A DNA stretch of 27,748 nucleotides. Origin: an uncultured Steroidobacter sp. (GTDB taxonomy: Bacteria > Pseudomonadota > Gammaproteobacteria > Steroidobacterales > Steroidobacteraceae). The position numbers were made by a program, and so were the translations under genes. The notes under the pieces were generated by a model. That model did no database searches. It was not told the DNA's origin and saw nothing but the letters and a program-made list of their open reading frames with translations. Below are positions 15,468 to 22,977 of this stretch, piece by piece; position 1 is the stretch's first letter; each line of letters opens with the position of its first letter. Location: NCBI GenBank assembly GCA_946478975.1, contig CAMLEO010000061.1, positions 1-27,748 on the forward strand, in the 5' to 3' direction.

Positions 15468-16367
15468 ATGTACGGCAAAATTCTGGTCGCAGTGGATGGC
15501 AGCGAAACCTCGCTGAAGGGACTGGCCGAAGGCATCCGGCTGGCCAGAGCCGGCGGCGCACGTTTGTTACTGCTGCATGTCCTGAATGCGCTGGTGCTGG
15601 AATCCGAGATTGCCTCCACGGCTTATTACCAGGCGCTGGCGAATGAGTTTCGCGCGTCGGGTTGGAAGATTCTCGAACACGCTGCCCTGGCGGCCCGCAC
15701 CGCCGGCATTTCGTTCGAGCAGAAATTGGTAGAGAAGATTGGCGCGCACGCTGCGGATGAGATCGTCGAGCAGGCCAAGGCGTGGCACGCGGATTTGATC
15801 GTGCTTGGAACGCATGGACGCCGCGGACTGAAACGACTGGTCATGGGCAGCGACGCCGAACTGGTGCTGCGACAGGCGCCCGTACCCGTATTGTTGGTGA
15901 GGGAGGGAATCAGCATGTACAAAAAAATCCTGGTGCCGGTCGACGGCAGCCAGGCTTCGATGCTGGGCTTGAACGAGGCGGTCAAGATCGCCAAGAGCCA
16001 AGGGTCGCAGCTGCAGCTGGTGCACGTCGTCAACGAGCTGATCCTGACCGGGATGGAAACACCGGCGCTGTATGTCGACAAAGTTGCCGATGCGCTGCGC
16101 GAGGAGGGAAGAAAGATCCTTGCCAAAGCGGAGCGCGTGGTGCGCGAACAGGCGCTCGAGCCGAAGACCGTGCTGCTCGAATGTATCGGCGCCAGCGCGG
16201 CGGATTTCATCGTCGAGCAGGCCAGGCAGTCGCAAGCCGATTTGATCGTGATGGGCACGCACGGCCGTCGCGGGCTGCGCCGCCTTGCGCTCGGCAGCGA
16301 CGCGGAACTCGTGGTGCGATCCGCACCGGTGCCGGTGTTGTTGGTGCGAGCAGAGACTGCTTTCTAG
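15468..16367 (+). CDS. Tandem universal stress protein (two UspA domains)
   Basis: The 299-residue protein has two full UspA domains (residues 1-148 and 150-299). Each begins with a MYxKILVxVDGS strand and ends with the nucleotide-binding pattern GTHGRRGLKRLVMGSDAE or GTHGRRGLRRLALGSDAE, so both match the ATP-binding G-2x-G-9x-G(S/T) rule. Such cytosolic proteins support survival under hypoxia, starvation or oxidative stress. The second domain starts with an in-frame ATG at 15915 preceded by GGGAGGG, a good ribosome-binding site; the pair therefore looks like two genes fused by loss of a stop, and a separate C-terminal product of 150 residues may also be made. AGGTGG precedes the first ATG. 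It lies in the operon behind the candidate operator at 14080. Confidence 0.92.
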   Translation: MYGKILVAVDGSETSLKGLAEGIRLARAGGARLLLLHVLNALVLESEIASTAYYQALANEFRASGWKILEHAALAARTAGISFEQKLVEKIGAHAADEIVEQAKAWHADLIVLGTHGRRGLKRLVMGSDAELVLRQAPVPVLLVREGISMYKKILVPVDGSQASMLGLNEAVKIAKSQGSQLQLVHVVNELILTGMETPALYVDKVADALREEGRKILAKAERVVREQALEPKTVLLECIGASAADFIVEQARQSQADLIVMGTHGRRGLRRLALGSDAELVVRSAPVPVLLVRAETAF

Positions 16368-16407
16368 CTTAACCGCCCGTGGATTGCGCGTTATAACGAG
16401 GTGAACC

Positions 16408-16920
16408 ATGGACGCGTCGAAGTCATTGTTGATCGCTTACTACTCGCTCACGGGCAATACCGCGCGTGTGGCGACAGATCTCGCCGCTCGATTGGGAGCG
16501 GACCTGGAGAGCATCCAGGATAAAGGTCACGGCACCAGCGTTCTCGGACATTTCACTGCAGCTTTCGATGCATGGCGCAGAGCGCCGGCACACATAGGCG
16601 CGCTTCAACAGGATCCGGCGCAGTACGCGATTACAGTGATTGGAACGCCGGTGTGGACGTGGCAGATGACGCCCGCGGTGCGTGCTTATCTCAAAGAAGT
16701 CCGCGGCCGAATTCACGACGTGGCGTTCTTTGTGACTTCCGGCGACACGGATGTGCGGAAGGTCCTGCCGTCGCTCGAAGCGGAGGCAGGGATCAGATCG
16801 GTTGCGTCAGCAGGCTTCAACGCTCACGAGCTCAGCGATGCCGCGACCTACGAAAAGAAGCTCGCAACGTTCGCGGACAGCATCATGAGTGCGGCACGAT
16901 CGGCGCAAAGGGTCGCGTAG
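16408..16920 (+). CDS. Flavodoxin-family protein
   Basis: This 170-residue protein has the flavodoxin fold signature: the N-terminal FMN phosphate loop YYSLTGNTARVA (residues 11-22), and GTPVWTWQMTPAVRAYL near residue 78, where the tryptophan would stack on the flavin ring. It is close in length to long-chain flavodoxins and to the flavodoxin-like proteins annotated as NAD(P)H:quinone oxidoreductase relatives. It probably binds FMN and carries electrons in the cytosol; the partner is unknown. GAGGTG lies five bases before ATG 16408. The gap to the preceding USP gene is 40 bases, so it probably ends that operon. Its stop codon falls in the loop of a strong hairpin shared with the convergent small gene. 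Confidence 0.85.
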   Translation: MDASKSLLIAYYSLTGNTARVATDLAARLGADLESIQDKGHGTSVLGHFTAAFDAWRRAPAHIGALQQDPAQYAITVIGTPVWTWQMTPAVRAYLKEVRGRIHDVAFFVTSGDTDVRKVLPSLEAEAGIRSVASAGFNAHELSDAATYEKKLATFADSIMSAARSAQRVA

Positions 16921-16930
16921 CCGCGACCCT
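16909..16930. terminator. Perfect 9-bp hairpin between convergent genes
   Basis: AGGGTCGCG (16909-16917), loop TAGC, CGCGACCCT (16922-16930) is an exact 9-base inverted repeat. The flavodoxin stop codon TAG is in the loop, and the convergent small gene ends at 16943. It should fold in transcripts from both strands and so may end both. Neither side has a run of T, so intrinsic termination is not certain; a transcript-end stabilising stem is the alternative. Confidence 0.6.
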
Positions 16931-16942
16931 GAAAGCGTTGGG

Positions 16943-17281
16943 TTACTTCGCGAGCTCGGCCGCGACGCCTTCGGCTTCTTTCGCGGCCTGCTCGTAATAT
17001 TTCGCAAGCTGCTCGCAGTGTTCGACCACGTTCGCGTAGTTCGCAGTGCCTTTGACCGGCGTACGGCCGCGGTAGAGCTGTGCGAGCTTACGATGCGATT
17101 CGGCTTTCTCACGCAGCTGAGTCGCCTCGTCTTTATATTCGACTGCGACGTCTTTGTCGCTGCGATGATCCATATCGGATTTATGCATGTGCATGGGCGG
17201 CTTGGCATCGCCGTCGGCGAACGTCACAGTTCCGAGCAGCACGGTGTTCGCCGCCAGGGCGATCAGGATGGGATGTTTCAT
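16943..17281 (-). CDS. Small exported helical protein of unknown function
   Basis: The 112-residue product starts with a signal peptide (MKHPILIALAANTVLLGTVTFA, likely cut near residue 22), then a Met/His-rich stretch PPMHMHKSDMDHRSDKD at about 26-42, then a long charged helix rich in Ala, Glu and Lys to the end. The Met/His cluster could bind metal, but this is speculation. I do not recognise the family. The ATG at 17281 is chosen because GGAGAA lies just upstream and the signal peptide begins there; an upstream extension to 17341 lacks support. It is divergent from the magnesium-type ATPase gene, with dyads in the shared control region. There is one cysteine in the mature part. Confidence 0.7.
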   Translation of the reverse strand: MKHPILIALAANTVLLGTVTFADGDAKPPMHMHKSDMDHRSDKDVAVEYKDEATQLREKAESHRKLAQLYRGRTPVKGTANYANVVEHCEQLAKYYEQAAKEAEGVAAELAK

Positions 17282-17481
17282 CGGGTTCTCCGCGGTTGAA
17301 AAACTAAGCGGCAGCTTAGTCCGCCCGCACGGCCGCCCCATTCAGGGAATGGCACCGTCGAACTGTGGTTGTCACTTAAACTCGCGATGGGTGAGAGGGC
17401 CGAGGGTCGTGCCTGGTTCACGTAACTGCCGAGTAGATCTCCCGAGTGCGCCGTCCGGTGGACGGTGCATGCTGCGATGGA
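17282..17481. promoter_or_regulatory. Divergent control region with three inverted repeats
   Basis: This 200-base gap between the small exported protein gene and the P-type ATPase gene contains three exact or near-exact dyads: ACTAAGC-GGCA-GCTTAGT at 17303-17320, CCATTC-AGG-GAATGG at 17338-17352, and TGCGCCGTCC-GGT-GGACGGTGCA at 17447-17469 (ten pairs with one G-U if RNA). The first two may be operators. The third lies 12 bases before the ATPase ATG and may be a leader-RNA stem that affects translation or transcription of this gene. Confidence 0.5.
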
Positions 17482-20010
17482 ATGAAAACCAGAAGCCCGG
17501 TGCGCGAGACCATCCCTGCTTACTGGGCGCTCCCGCCGGAGCAGGTCCTGGAGCAGCTCGACAGCAGCACTCGCGGGCTCACCTCGGAGCAAGCAGCCGA
17601 ACGGCTGCGAAGGTTCGGAAGAAACGAGCTCCGCCAGGACCGGACGCTGTCGCACCTGGATATCCTGCTGCGACAGTTCAAGAATCCGCTGCTGCTCCTG
17701 TTGCTGTTCGCGGCCATTGTCGCTGCCGCCACGGGTGATATCACCGATGCAATCATCGTGCTGGCGATTCTGGCCGCGAGCGCGTTGATCACGTCGCGAC
17801 GGGAGTACACGGCACATGCAGCGGCCGCGGCCTTGCGGGAACGCATCAAGGCGCGCACCAAAGTTCTGCGCGATGGCGAAGAGCGCCTCGTCTGGCTCGA
17901 AGAGATCGTTCCCGGAGATATCGTCCTGCTATCCGCCGGCAGCCTGGTGCCAGCGGATGCACGTGTGCTTGCTGCCGAGGATTGTTTCGTAAGCGAAGCG
18001 GTTCTTACCGGCGAGAGCTTTCCAGTCGAGAAATGCGCGGGCTTGTTGACGGCGGAGGCACCGCTCGCGAAACGTTCCAATTGTGTTTATCTCGGCACCA
18101 ATGTTCGCAGCGGCAGCCTTCGATGCGTGGCGGTGGCCACTGGCGCAGGCACGCAGTTCGGGACGATCGCGCAACGCCTGGAATTGCGGCCCGAACAGAC
18201 GGAATTCGATCGCGGGGTGCTGCGTTTCGGATATTTGCTCACCAGCGCCATGCTGGTCATGGTGCTCATCGTATTCGCCGCGCATATGCTCGACGGGCGG
18301 CCGGTGGTGGAAACATTGCTGTTCGCCGTCGCCCTGGCGGTGGGGCTGAGTCCCGAACTGCTGCCGGCGATCTTGAGCGTGAACCTTGCTCGTGGCGCGC
18401 AGATGCTCGCGCGACAGGGTGTGCTCGTCCGCCGTCTGAACGCGATCGAAAACCTCGGCAGCATGGACGTGCTGTGCACCGACAAGACCGGCACGTTGAC
18501 CGAAGGCGTCGTCAGTCTGGAAGCTGGATATGACGCTCGGGGCGTGAAGTCCGATGCTGTGATCGAGCTCGGTGCGATCAACGCGGCGCTGGAAACGGGC
18601 TTCGCAAGCCCCCTCGACGATGCGATCCTCGCCACGCACTCGCCGGATGTTTCCAAGCTGCACAAGCTGGCGGAGATCCCATTCGACTTCGTGCGCAAGC
18701 GGGTCAGCATCGTCGTCGAGCGCGACGGCGGGGCACTGCTCATCGGCAAGGGCGCGTTCCATCATCTGCTGGAGGTGTGCACCTCGCTGGCCGACGGTGC
18801 GCCGCTCGATGAGAGAGCCAGCGCCGACCTGGAACGCCAGTACGCGGAATGGAGCGAGCGCGGGATTCGAGTGCTGGCGGTGGCGACCCGTAACCTGCCA
18901 GCACAAACGAAGTACAGCCGCGAGGATGAACGCGAGCTCGCGTTCGCCGGCTTCCTGACGTTCCTGGATCGGCCGAAAGAGGGCGCGGCGGAAGCAATCA
19001 AGGATCTCGAACAACTCGGCGTCTCCGTCAAGCTCATCACGGGTGACGCGAAGCTGGTTGCCGAGCACATCGCGAAGCTGGTGGGACTGAAGCACGAGCG
19101 CGTGCTTACCGGTGCTCAGCTCGATCAGTTTCGCGATGAAGCGCTCTGGCGCGAGGCCGAGCGCACCGATTTGTTTGTCGAAGTCGATCCGAATCAGAAA
19201 GAGCGGATCATCCTGGCGTTGAAGAAGATGGGACGCGTCGTCGGATTCCTCGGTGACGGCGTCAACGATGCGCCGGCGATGCATGCGGCGGACACGAGTC
19301 TTTCGGTCGAGCACGCAGTGGACGTGGCGCGGGAAGCTGCGGATTTCGTGCTGCTCGAACGCAACCTGGACGTGATCCGCCGCGGCATCGAAGAAGGTCG
19401 CAGGACGTTCGCGAACACGCTGAAATACATTCTGACCACCACCAGCGCCAACCTAGGCAACATGGTGAGCATGGCGGCGGCCTCATTGTTTCTGCCGTTC
19501 CTGCCGCTGACGGCCGGGCAGATTCTGCTCAACAACTTTCTATCGGACGTCCCGGCCGTCGGCATGGCGGACGACGCGGTGGATCCGGAGCTCATCGAGC
19601 GGCCGCGCCGCTGGGACATGCGTTTCATCGGCCGTTACATGGTCGAGTTCGGCTTGCTGAGCTCGGTGTTCGATCTGCTCACGTTTGCGTCGTTGCTGTG
19701 GATCTTTCATGCCTCGGTGGCCGAATTCCGCACCGGCTGGTTCATCGAATCGCTGCTCACCGAACTGGTGATTGCGCTGGTCGTACGCACGCGGCGGCCG
19801 TTTTTCCGCAGCCGACCCGGAACGCTGCTGCTCGCGTCGACGCTCATACTCATTGTCATCACGCTGCTCATTCCCTATCTTCCCTTCGTCGCGGTGCTGG
19901 ATTTCGTGCCATTGCCGGCAACGCTGATGCTGATGCTGGTCGCGATCACTGTTGCATACGTCGCGGCGGCGGAGGGGACCAAGCGCTGGTTCTATCGTGC
20001 CCGGGCGTAG
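17482..20010 (+). CDS. mgtA: Magnesium-type P-type ATPase (MgtA/MgtB group)
   Basis: The 842-residue protein is a P3B-type ATPase. Visible elements in order: actuator loop LTGESFPVEK near residue 175, phosphorylation site DKTGTLTEG near residue 334, hinge GDGVNDAPAMHAADTSL near 592, and around ten membrane helices, with the C-terminal stretch DDAVDPELIERPRRWDM and FDLLTFASLLWIFHAS as in Salmonella/E. coli MgtA. It should import Mg2+ across the inner membrane with ATP. In M6 the usual NLLYDxSQ reads NNFLSDVPA; the Asn and Asp remain, but the tyrosine and SQ are lost, so ion choice is less sure. ATG 17482 is preferred; GTG 17446 is possible but lies at the leader hairpin. It is 40 bases before cydA on the same strand. 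Its family also occurs in bacterial dormancy regulons as cation ATPases. Confidence 0.9.
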   Translation: MKTRSPVRETIPAYWALPPEQVLEQLDSSTRGLTSEQAAERLRRFGRNELRQDRTLSHLDILLRQFKNPLLLLLLFAAIVAAATGDITDAIIVLAILAASALITSRREYTAHAAAAALRERIKARTKVLRDGEERLVWLEEIVPGDIVLLSAGSLVPADARVLAAEDCFVSEAVLTGESFPVEKCAGLLTAEAPLAKRSNCVYLGTNVRSGSLRCVAVATGAGTQFGTIAQRLELRPEQTEFDRGVLRFGYLLTSAMLVMVLIVFAAHMLDGRPVVETLLFAVALAVGLSPELLPAILSVNLARGAQMLARQGVLVRRLNAIENLGSMDVLCTDKTGTLTEGVVSLEAGYDARGVKSDAVIELGAINAALETGFASPLDDAILATHSPDVSKLHKLAEIPFDFVRKRVSIVVERDGGALLIGKGAFHHLLEVCTSLADGAPLDERASADLERQYAEWSERGIRVLAVATRNLPAQTKYSREDERELAFAGFLTFLDRPKEGAAEAIKDLEQLGVSVKLITGDAKLVAEHIAKLVGLKHERVLTGAQLDQFRDEALWREAERTDLFVEVDPNQKERIILALKKMGRVVGFLGDGVNDAPAMHAADTSLSVEHAVDVAREAADFVLLERNLDVIRRGIEEGRRTFANTLKYILTTTSANLGNMVSMAAASLFLPFLPLTAGQILLNNFLSDVPAVGMADDAVDPELIERPRRWDMRFIGRYMVEFGLLSSVFDLLTFASLLWIFHASVAEFRTGWFIESLLTELVIALVVRTRRPFFRSRPGTLLLASTLILIVITLLIPYLPFVAVLDFVPLPATLMLMLVAITVAYVAAAEGTKRWFYRARA

Positions 20011-20050
20011 GGCAAACTGGGGTCGCAAGACCGGCTGAGAGGGCGGACGC

Positions 20051-21598
20051 ATGATCGATCTGGATGTCGTCAACCTGTCGCGCCTGCAGTTCGCCCTGAC
20101 GGCGATGTATCACTTTCTGTTCGTGCCGCTGACCTTGGGCCTGTCGATGATCCTGGTGATCATGGAGGCCACCTATGTCATGACCGGTAGAGTCATCTGG
20201 AAACAGATGACGCAGTTCTGGGGCGTGCTGTTCGGGATCAACTTTGCCATGGGCGTGGCCACCGGCATCACCATGGAATTCCAGTTCGGCACCAACTGGG
20301 CCTATTACTCGCATTACGTCGGCGACATCTTCGGTGCGCCGCTGGCCATCGAAGGCCTGATGGCGTTTTTTCTCGAATCCACCTTCATCGGCCTGTTTTT
20401 CTTCGGCTGGAACCGGCTGTCCAAGGTCGGGCACCTGGTCGTCACCTCGCTGGTCGCGCTCGGCTCCAGACTGTCGGCATTGTGGATCCTGATCGCCAAC
20501 GCCTGGATGCAAAACCCGGTTGGCGGCGAGTTCAATTATGAAACCATGCGCATGGAGCTCACCTCGTTCGGCGCGGTGTTTTTCAATCCGGTCGCGCAGG
20601 CCAAGTTCGTGCACACGGTGGCCGCGGGTTATGTGGTCGGCTCGGTGTTCGTTCTGGCGGTGAGCGCGTGGTATCTGCTGCGAGGAAGAAATGTCGAGAT
20701 CGCGCGTCGCTCGCTGGCCGTCGCGGCGAGCTTCGGGCTGGCGTGCTCGCTTTCAGTCGTGGTGCTGGGCGATGAGTCGGGTTACGTCGCGAGCGAAAAC
20801 CAGAAGATGAAGATCGCCGCTATCGAAGCGGCGTGGCACACGGAACCTGCGCCCGCGGGTTTCACAATTTTCGGTGTGCCGGACGTGCAGGAGCGACGCA
20901 CGCACGCCGAAGTGAAGATTCCGTGGCTGCTCGGCTTGATCGCCACCCGTTCCATCGATGGCGAAGTCGCCGGCATCAACGAACTGGTGGAGCATGCGAA
21001 GCTGCGCGTGAGCAATGGCATGCAGGCTCATGCAGCCTTGCAGAGGCTGCGAGCGAATTCAAACGATGCCGACGCCCGGGCGACGTTCGACAAACATCGC
21101 GCCGACCTCGGCTATGGATTGCTGTTGCTTCGTTATACCAACGATCCGGCGAAAGCGACCGCCGAGCAAATCGAACGCGCGGCGTGGTCGACGGTGCCGA
21201 ACGTGCCGGTGCTGTTCTGGAGCTTCCGGTTGATGGTGGCACTGGGATTCTTTTTTATTTTCATGTTTGCGGCTGGCTTCTACCTGGCGTCCCGTCATCG
21301 CTTCGATCGCAATCGCTGGTTCTTGCGGCTCGCGTTCTACAGTCTGCCGCTGCCGTGGATCGCAGCCGAGCTGGGCTGGATCGTCGCCGAGTATGGCCGG
21401 CAGCCGTGGGCGATCGACGGCATGCTGCCAACCTTCCTCGGTGTCTCCGCCACGTCGGCGTCGAACGTTTGGACGTCACTGCTCGGCTTCGTTGTTTTCT
21501 ACACCGTGCTGGCCGCTGTCGATGTTTATCTGATGCTGCGAGTGGTGCGACGAGGGCCGGATGGGCTGGGGTATTGGCCGCTCCCGCGTGAGGTTTAG
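20051..21598 (+). CDS. cydA: Cytochrome bd ubiquinol oxidase subunit I
   Basis: The 515-residue membrane protein is CydA. Haem ligands are recognisable: His21 in MYHFLFVPLTLG (the E. coli His19 position, haem b595), His in KFVHTVAAGYVVG near 196 (haem b558), and Met in FWSFRLMVALG near 395 (b558). The proton-path glutamates are in LAIEGLMAFFLEST near residue 100. The quinol-binding loop has SENQKMKIAAIEA with the conserved Lys and Glu. With CydB it oxidises ubiquinol and reduces oxygen to water with high oxygen affinity, which suits microaerobic growth. GAGAGGGCGG precedes the ATG. Only 40 bases separate it from mgtA, so it may be cotranscribed with it; I see no FNR-like box in that gap. CydB follows after two bases. 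Confidence 0.95.
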   Translation: MIDLDVVNLSRLQFALTAMYHFLFVPLTLGLSMILVIMEATYVMTGRVIWKQMTQFWGVLFGINFAMGVATGITMEFQFGTNWAYYSHYVGDIFGAPLAIEGLMAFFLESTFIGLFFFGWNRLSKVGHLVVTSLVALGSRLSALWILIANAWMQNPVGGEFNYETMRMELTSFGAVFFNPVAQAKFVHTVAAGYVVGSVFVLAVSAWYLLRGRNVEIARRSLAVAASFGLACSLSVVVLGDESGYVASENQKMKIAAIEAAWHTEPAPAGFTIFGVPDVQERRTHAEVKIPWLLGLIATRSIDGEVAGINELVEHAKLRVSNGMQAHAALQRLRANSNDADARATFDKHRADLGYGLLLLRYTNDPAKATAEQIERAAWSTVPNVPVLFWSFRLMVALGFFFIFMFAAGFYLASRHRFDRNRWFLRLAFYSLPLPWIAAELGWIVAEYGRQPWAIDGMLPTFLGVSATSASNVWTSLLGFVVFYTVLAAVDVYLMLRVVRRGPDGLGYWPLPREV

Positions 21599-21600
21599 TC

Positions 21601-22737
21601 ATGTTCGACTATGAAACATTGCGGCTGATCTGGTGGGCGATCCTCGGCGCGCTGCTGATCGGGTTCGCGGTGACGGATGGCTTCGATCTCGGCGTTGGAG
21701 CGATCTTCCGGTTCGTGGGCCGCACCGACGAGGAGCGGCGCGTGCTGCTGGAAGCAGTGGAGCCGGTGTGGGAGGGTAACCAGGTCTGGTTCATCCTCGG
21801 CGGTGGTGCCGCGTTCGCTGCGTGGCCTTTGCTCTATGCCGCTTCGTTCTCCGGGCTGTATCTGGCGCTGTTCCTGGTGCTGCTGGCGCTGATCCTGCGG
21901 CCGGTGGGCTTTTCCTTTCGTGACAAGTTGCACGATGCGCGCTGGCGCAATGTTTGGGATTGGGCGCTGTTCGTCGCTGGCGCCGTGCCGGCGCTGCTGT
22001 TCGGAGTTGCTTTCGGCAATCTGCTGCTCGGCGTGCCGTTTCATTTCGATGAGTTGCTGCGGCCGGTGTACACGGCGGGCTTCTTCAACCTGCTGCATCC
22101 GTTTGCATTGCTGAGCGGCGTGATCAGCCTGTCGATGCTGGTCATGCATGGAGCCACCTACGCGGCACTGAAGATCGATCGCTCGCTGGCGCCTCGTGCT
22201 GCAGTCGTCGGCAGAGCCGCGGCAGTCGTTTTGATTCTCGCGCTGATCGTGGCTGGAATCTGGCTCGGCCTGGGCATCGAGGGTCAGCGGATCGTGTCGC
22301 CGCTGAACACGGGCGGCCCATCGAATCCTTTGGCCAAGAGTGTTGCAGTGGTCCGCGGCGGATGGCTCACAAACTACCGTGTGCATGCCGTGTTGTGGAT
22401 CGTGCCGGCGCTCGCGCTGGTGGCCCCTTCTCTGACGGAACGTCTGCTGAGACGAGGGAGCTTCGGGTGGGCCTTCATCACCAGCGCAGTTACTCAAGCG
22501 GCTGTCATTTTGACCGCCGGCATCGCGTTGTTTCCTTTTCTAATGCCGTCGGCCACGCAGCCCAACCATGGCCTGACGATCTGGGATGCTTCCAGCAGCG
22601 CCAAGACGCTTGGAATCATGCTGGCGGCGGTCGTCGTATTCCTGCCTGTCGTGCTCATCTATACCGCGTGGGTGTTCCGCACCTTGCGCGGTGAAGTGAC
22701 GCTCGATCACGTGCGACGAGGAACGGGGTTCTATTAG
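21601..22737 (+). CDS. cydB: Cytochrome bd ubiquinol oxidase subunit II
   Basis: The 378-residue, eight- to nine-helix protein is CydB, with the N-terminal DYETLRLIWWAILGALLIGFAVTDGFDLGVG motif region (residues 3-33), WEGNQVWFILGGGAAFAAWP near 58, RPVGFSFRDK near 100, and NHGLTIWDASSS near 322, all typical of the family. It forms the second half of the bd oxidase and stabilises the haem-containing subunit. Its ATG follows the cydA stop by two bases. Its stop codon is part of the TAGGAG ribosome-binding site of the next small gene, so the three are translated from a single message. Confidence 0.95.
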   Translation: MFDYETLRLIWWAILGALLIGFAVTDGFDLGVGAIFRFVGRTDEERRVLLEAVEPVWEGNQVWFILGGGAAFAAWPLLYAASFSGLYLALFLVLLALILRPVGFSFRDKLHDARWRNVWDWALFVAGAVPALLFGVAFGNLLLGVPFHFDELLRPVYTAGFFNLLHPFALLSGVISLSMLVMHGATYAALKIDRSLAPRAAVVGRAAAVVLILALIVAGIWLGLGIEGQRIVSPLNTGGPSNPLAKSVAVVRGGWLTNYRVHAVLWIVPALALVAPSLTERLLRRGSFGWAFITSAVTQAAVILTAGIALFPFLMPSATQPNHGLTIWDASSSAKTLGIMLAAVVVFLPVVLIYTAWVFRTLRGEVTLDHVRRGTGFY

Positions 22738-22746
22738 GAGCATTCG

Positions 22747-22857
22747 ATGTGGTATTTCACCTGGATCCTGGGGTTGGGTCTTGCGCTCGTGTTCGGAGTG
22801 CTGAACGCCATGTGGTATGAAATCGGCGAGCGCGACTTCACGTCTGAGCGACAGTGA
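22747..22857 (+). CDS. cydX: Cytochrome bd accessory subunit CydX
   Basis: This 36-residue reading frame begins MWYFTWILGLGLALVFGVLN and continues AMWYEIGERDF, the characteristic CydX/YbgT sequence with one membrane helix and the conserved Trp, Glu and Tyr. CydX is needed for assembly and stability of cytochrome bd, packing against CydA. AGGAG overlaps the cydB stop codon seven bases before its ATG. It completes the cydABX operon. It is easily missed because of its size. After its stop, a short region with weak stems (22861-22900) may hold a terminator, but no T-run follows. Confidence 0.93.
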   Translation: MWYFTWILGLGLALVFGVLNAMWYEIGERDFTSERQ

Positions 22858-22903
22858 CGGTGCGGCGGCGTGCGCCGACCCGAGTGTTCCCGAGACGGGT
22901 TAA

Positions 22904-22916
22904 GCGACGTTCCTTA
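22904..22916 (+). promoter_or_regulatory. Candidate operator, motif B copy 1 (GCGACGTTCCTTA)
   Basis: The 13-base word GCGACGTTCCTTA is identical to 25538-25550; with three upstream bases, TAxGCGACGTTCCTTA, 15 of 16 positions match. Both copies are intergenic and point toward the downstream gene. This one is about 60 bases before the aminoglycoside-phosphotransferase-like gene. A transcription factor site is the likely reading. Confidence 0.4.
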
Positions 22917-22977
22917 TTCTTTGCCGGCGAGGCGGCGCTAGGCTGATTTGGAACTGGCCGTCAGGGAGCCGCTTTCC

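Noticed and set aside
17411..17428. GGTTCACGTAACTGCC before mgtA as a third, inverted copy of motif A
   Set aside because: Only the GTTCAC and ACGTA pieces resemble the reverse complement and their spacing differs; too weak to include.
17929..19314. A 461-codon minus-strand frame inside mgtA
   Set aside because: Composition typical of antisense reading; mgtA is intact across the same bases.
20011..20050. FNR/Anr box before cydA
   Set aside because: No TTGAT-N4-ATCAA-like sequence in the 40-base gap; elsewhere in intergenic DNA none was found either.
22858..22903. Terminator after cydX
   Set aside because: Short stems (CGGCG...CGCCG and ACCCG...CGGGT) exist but are brief or long-looped and lack a T-run, so not called as a feature.
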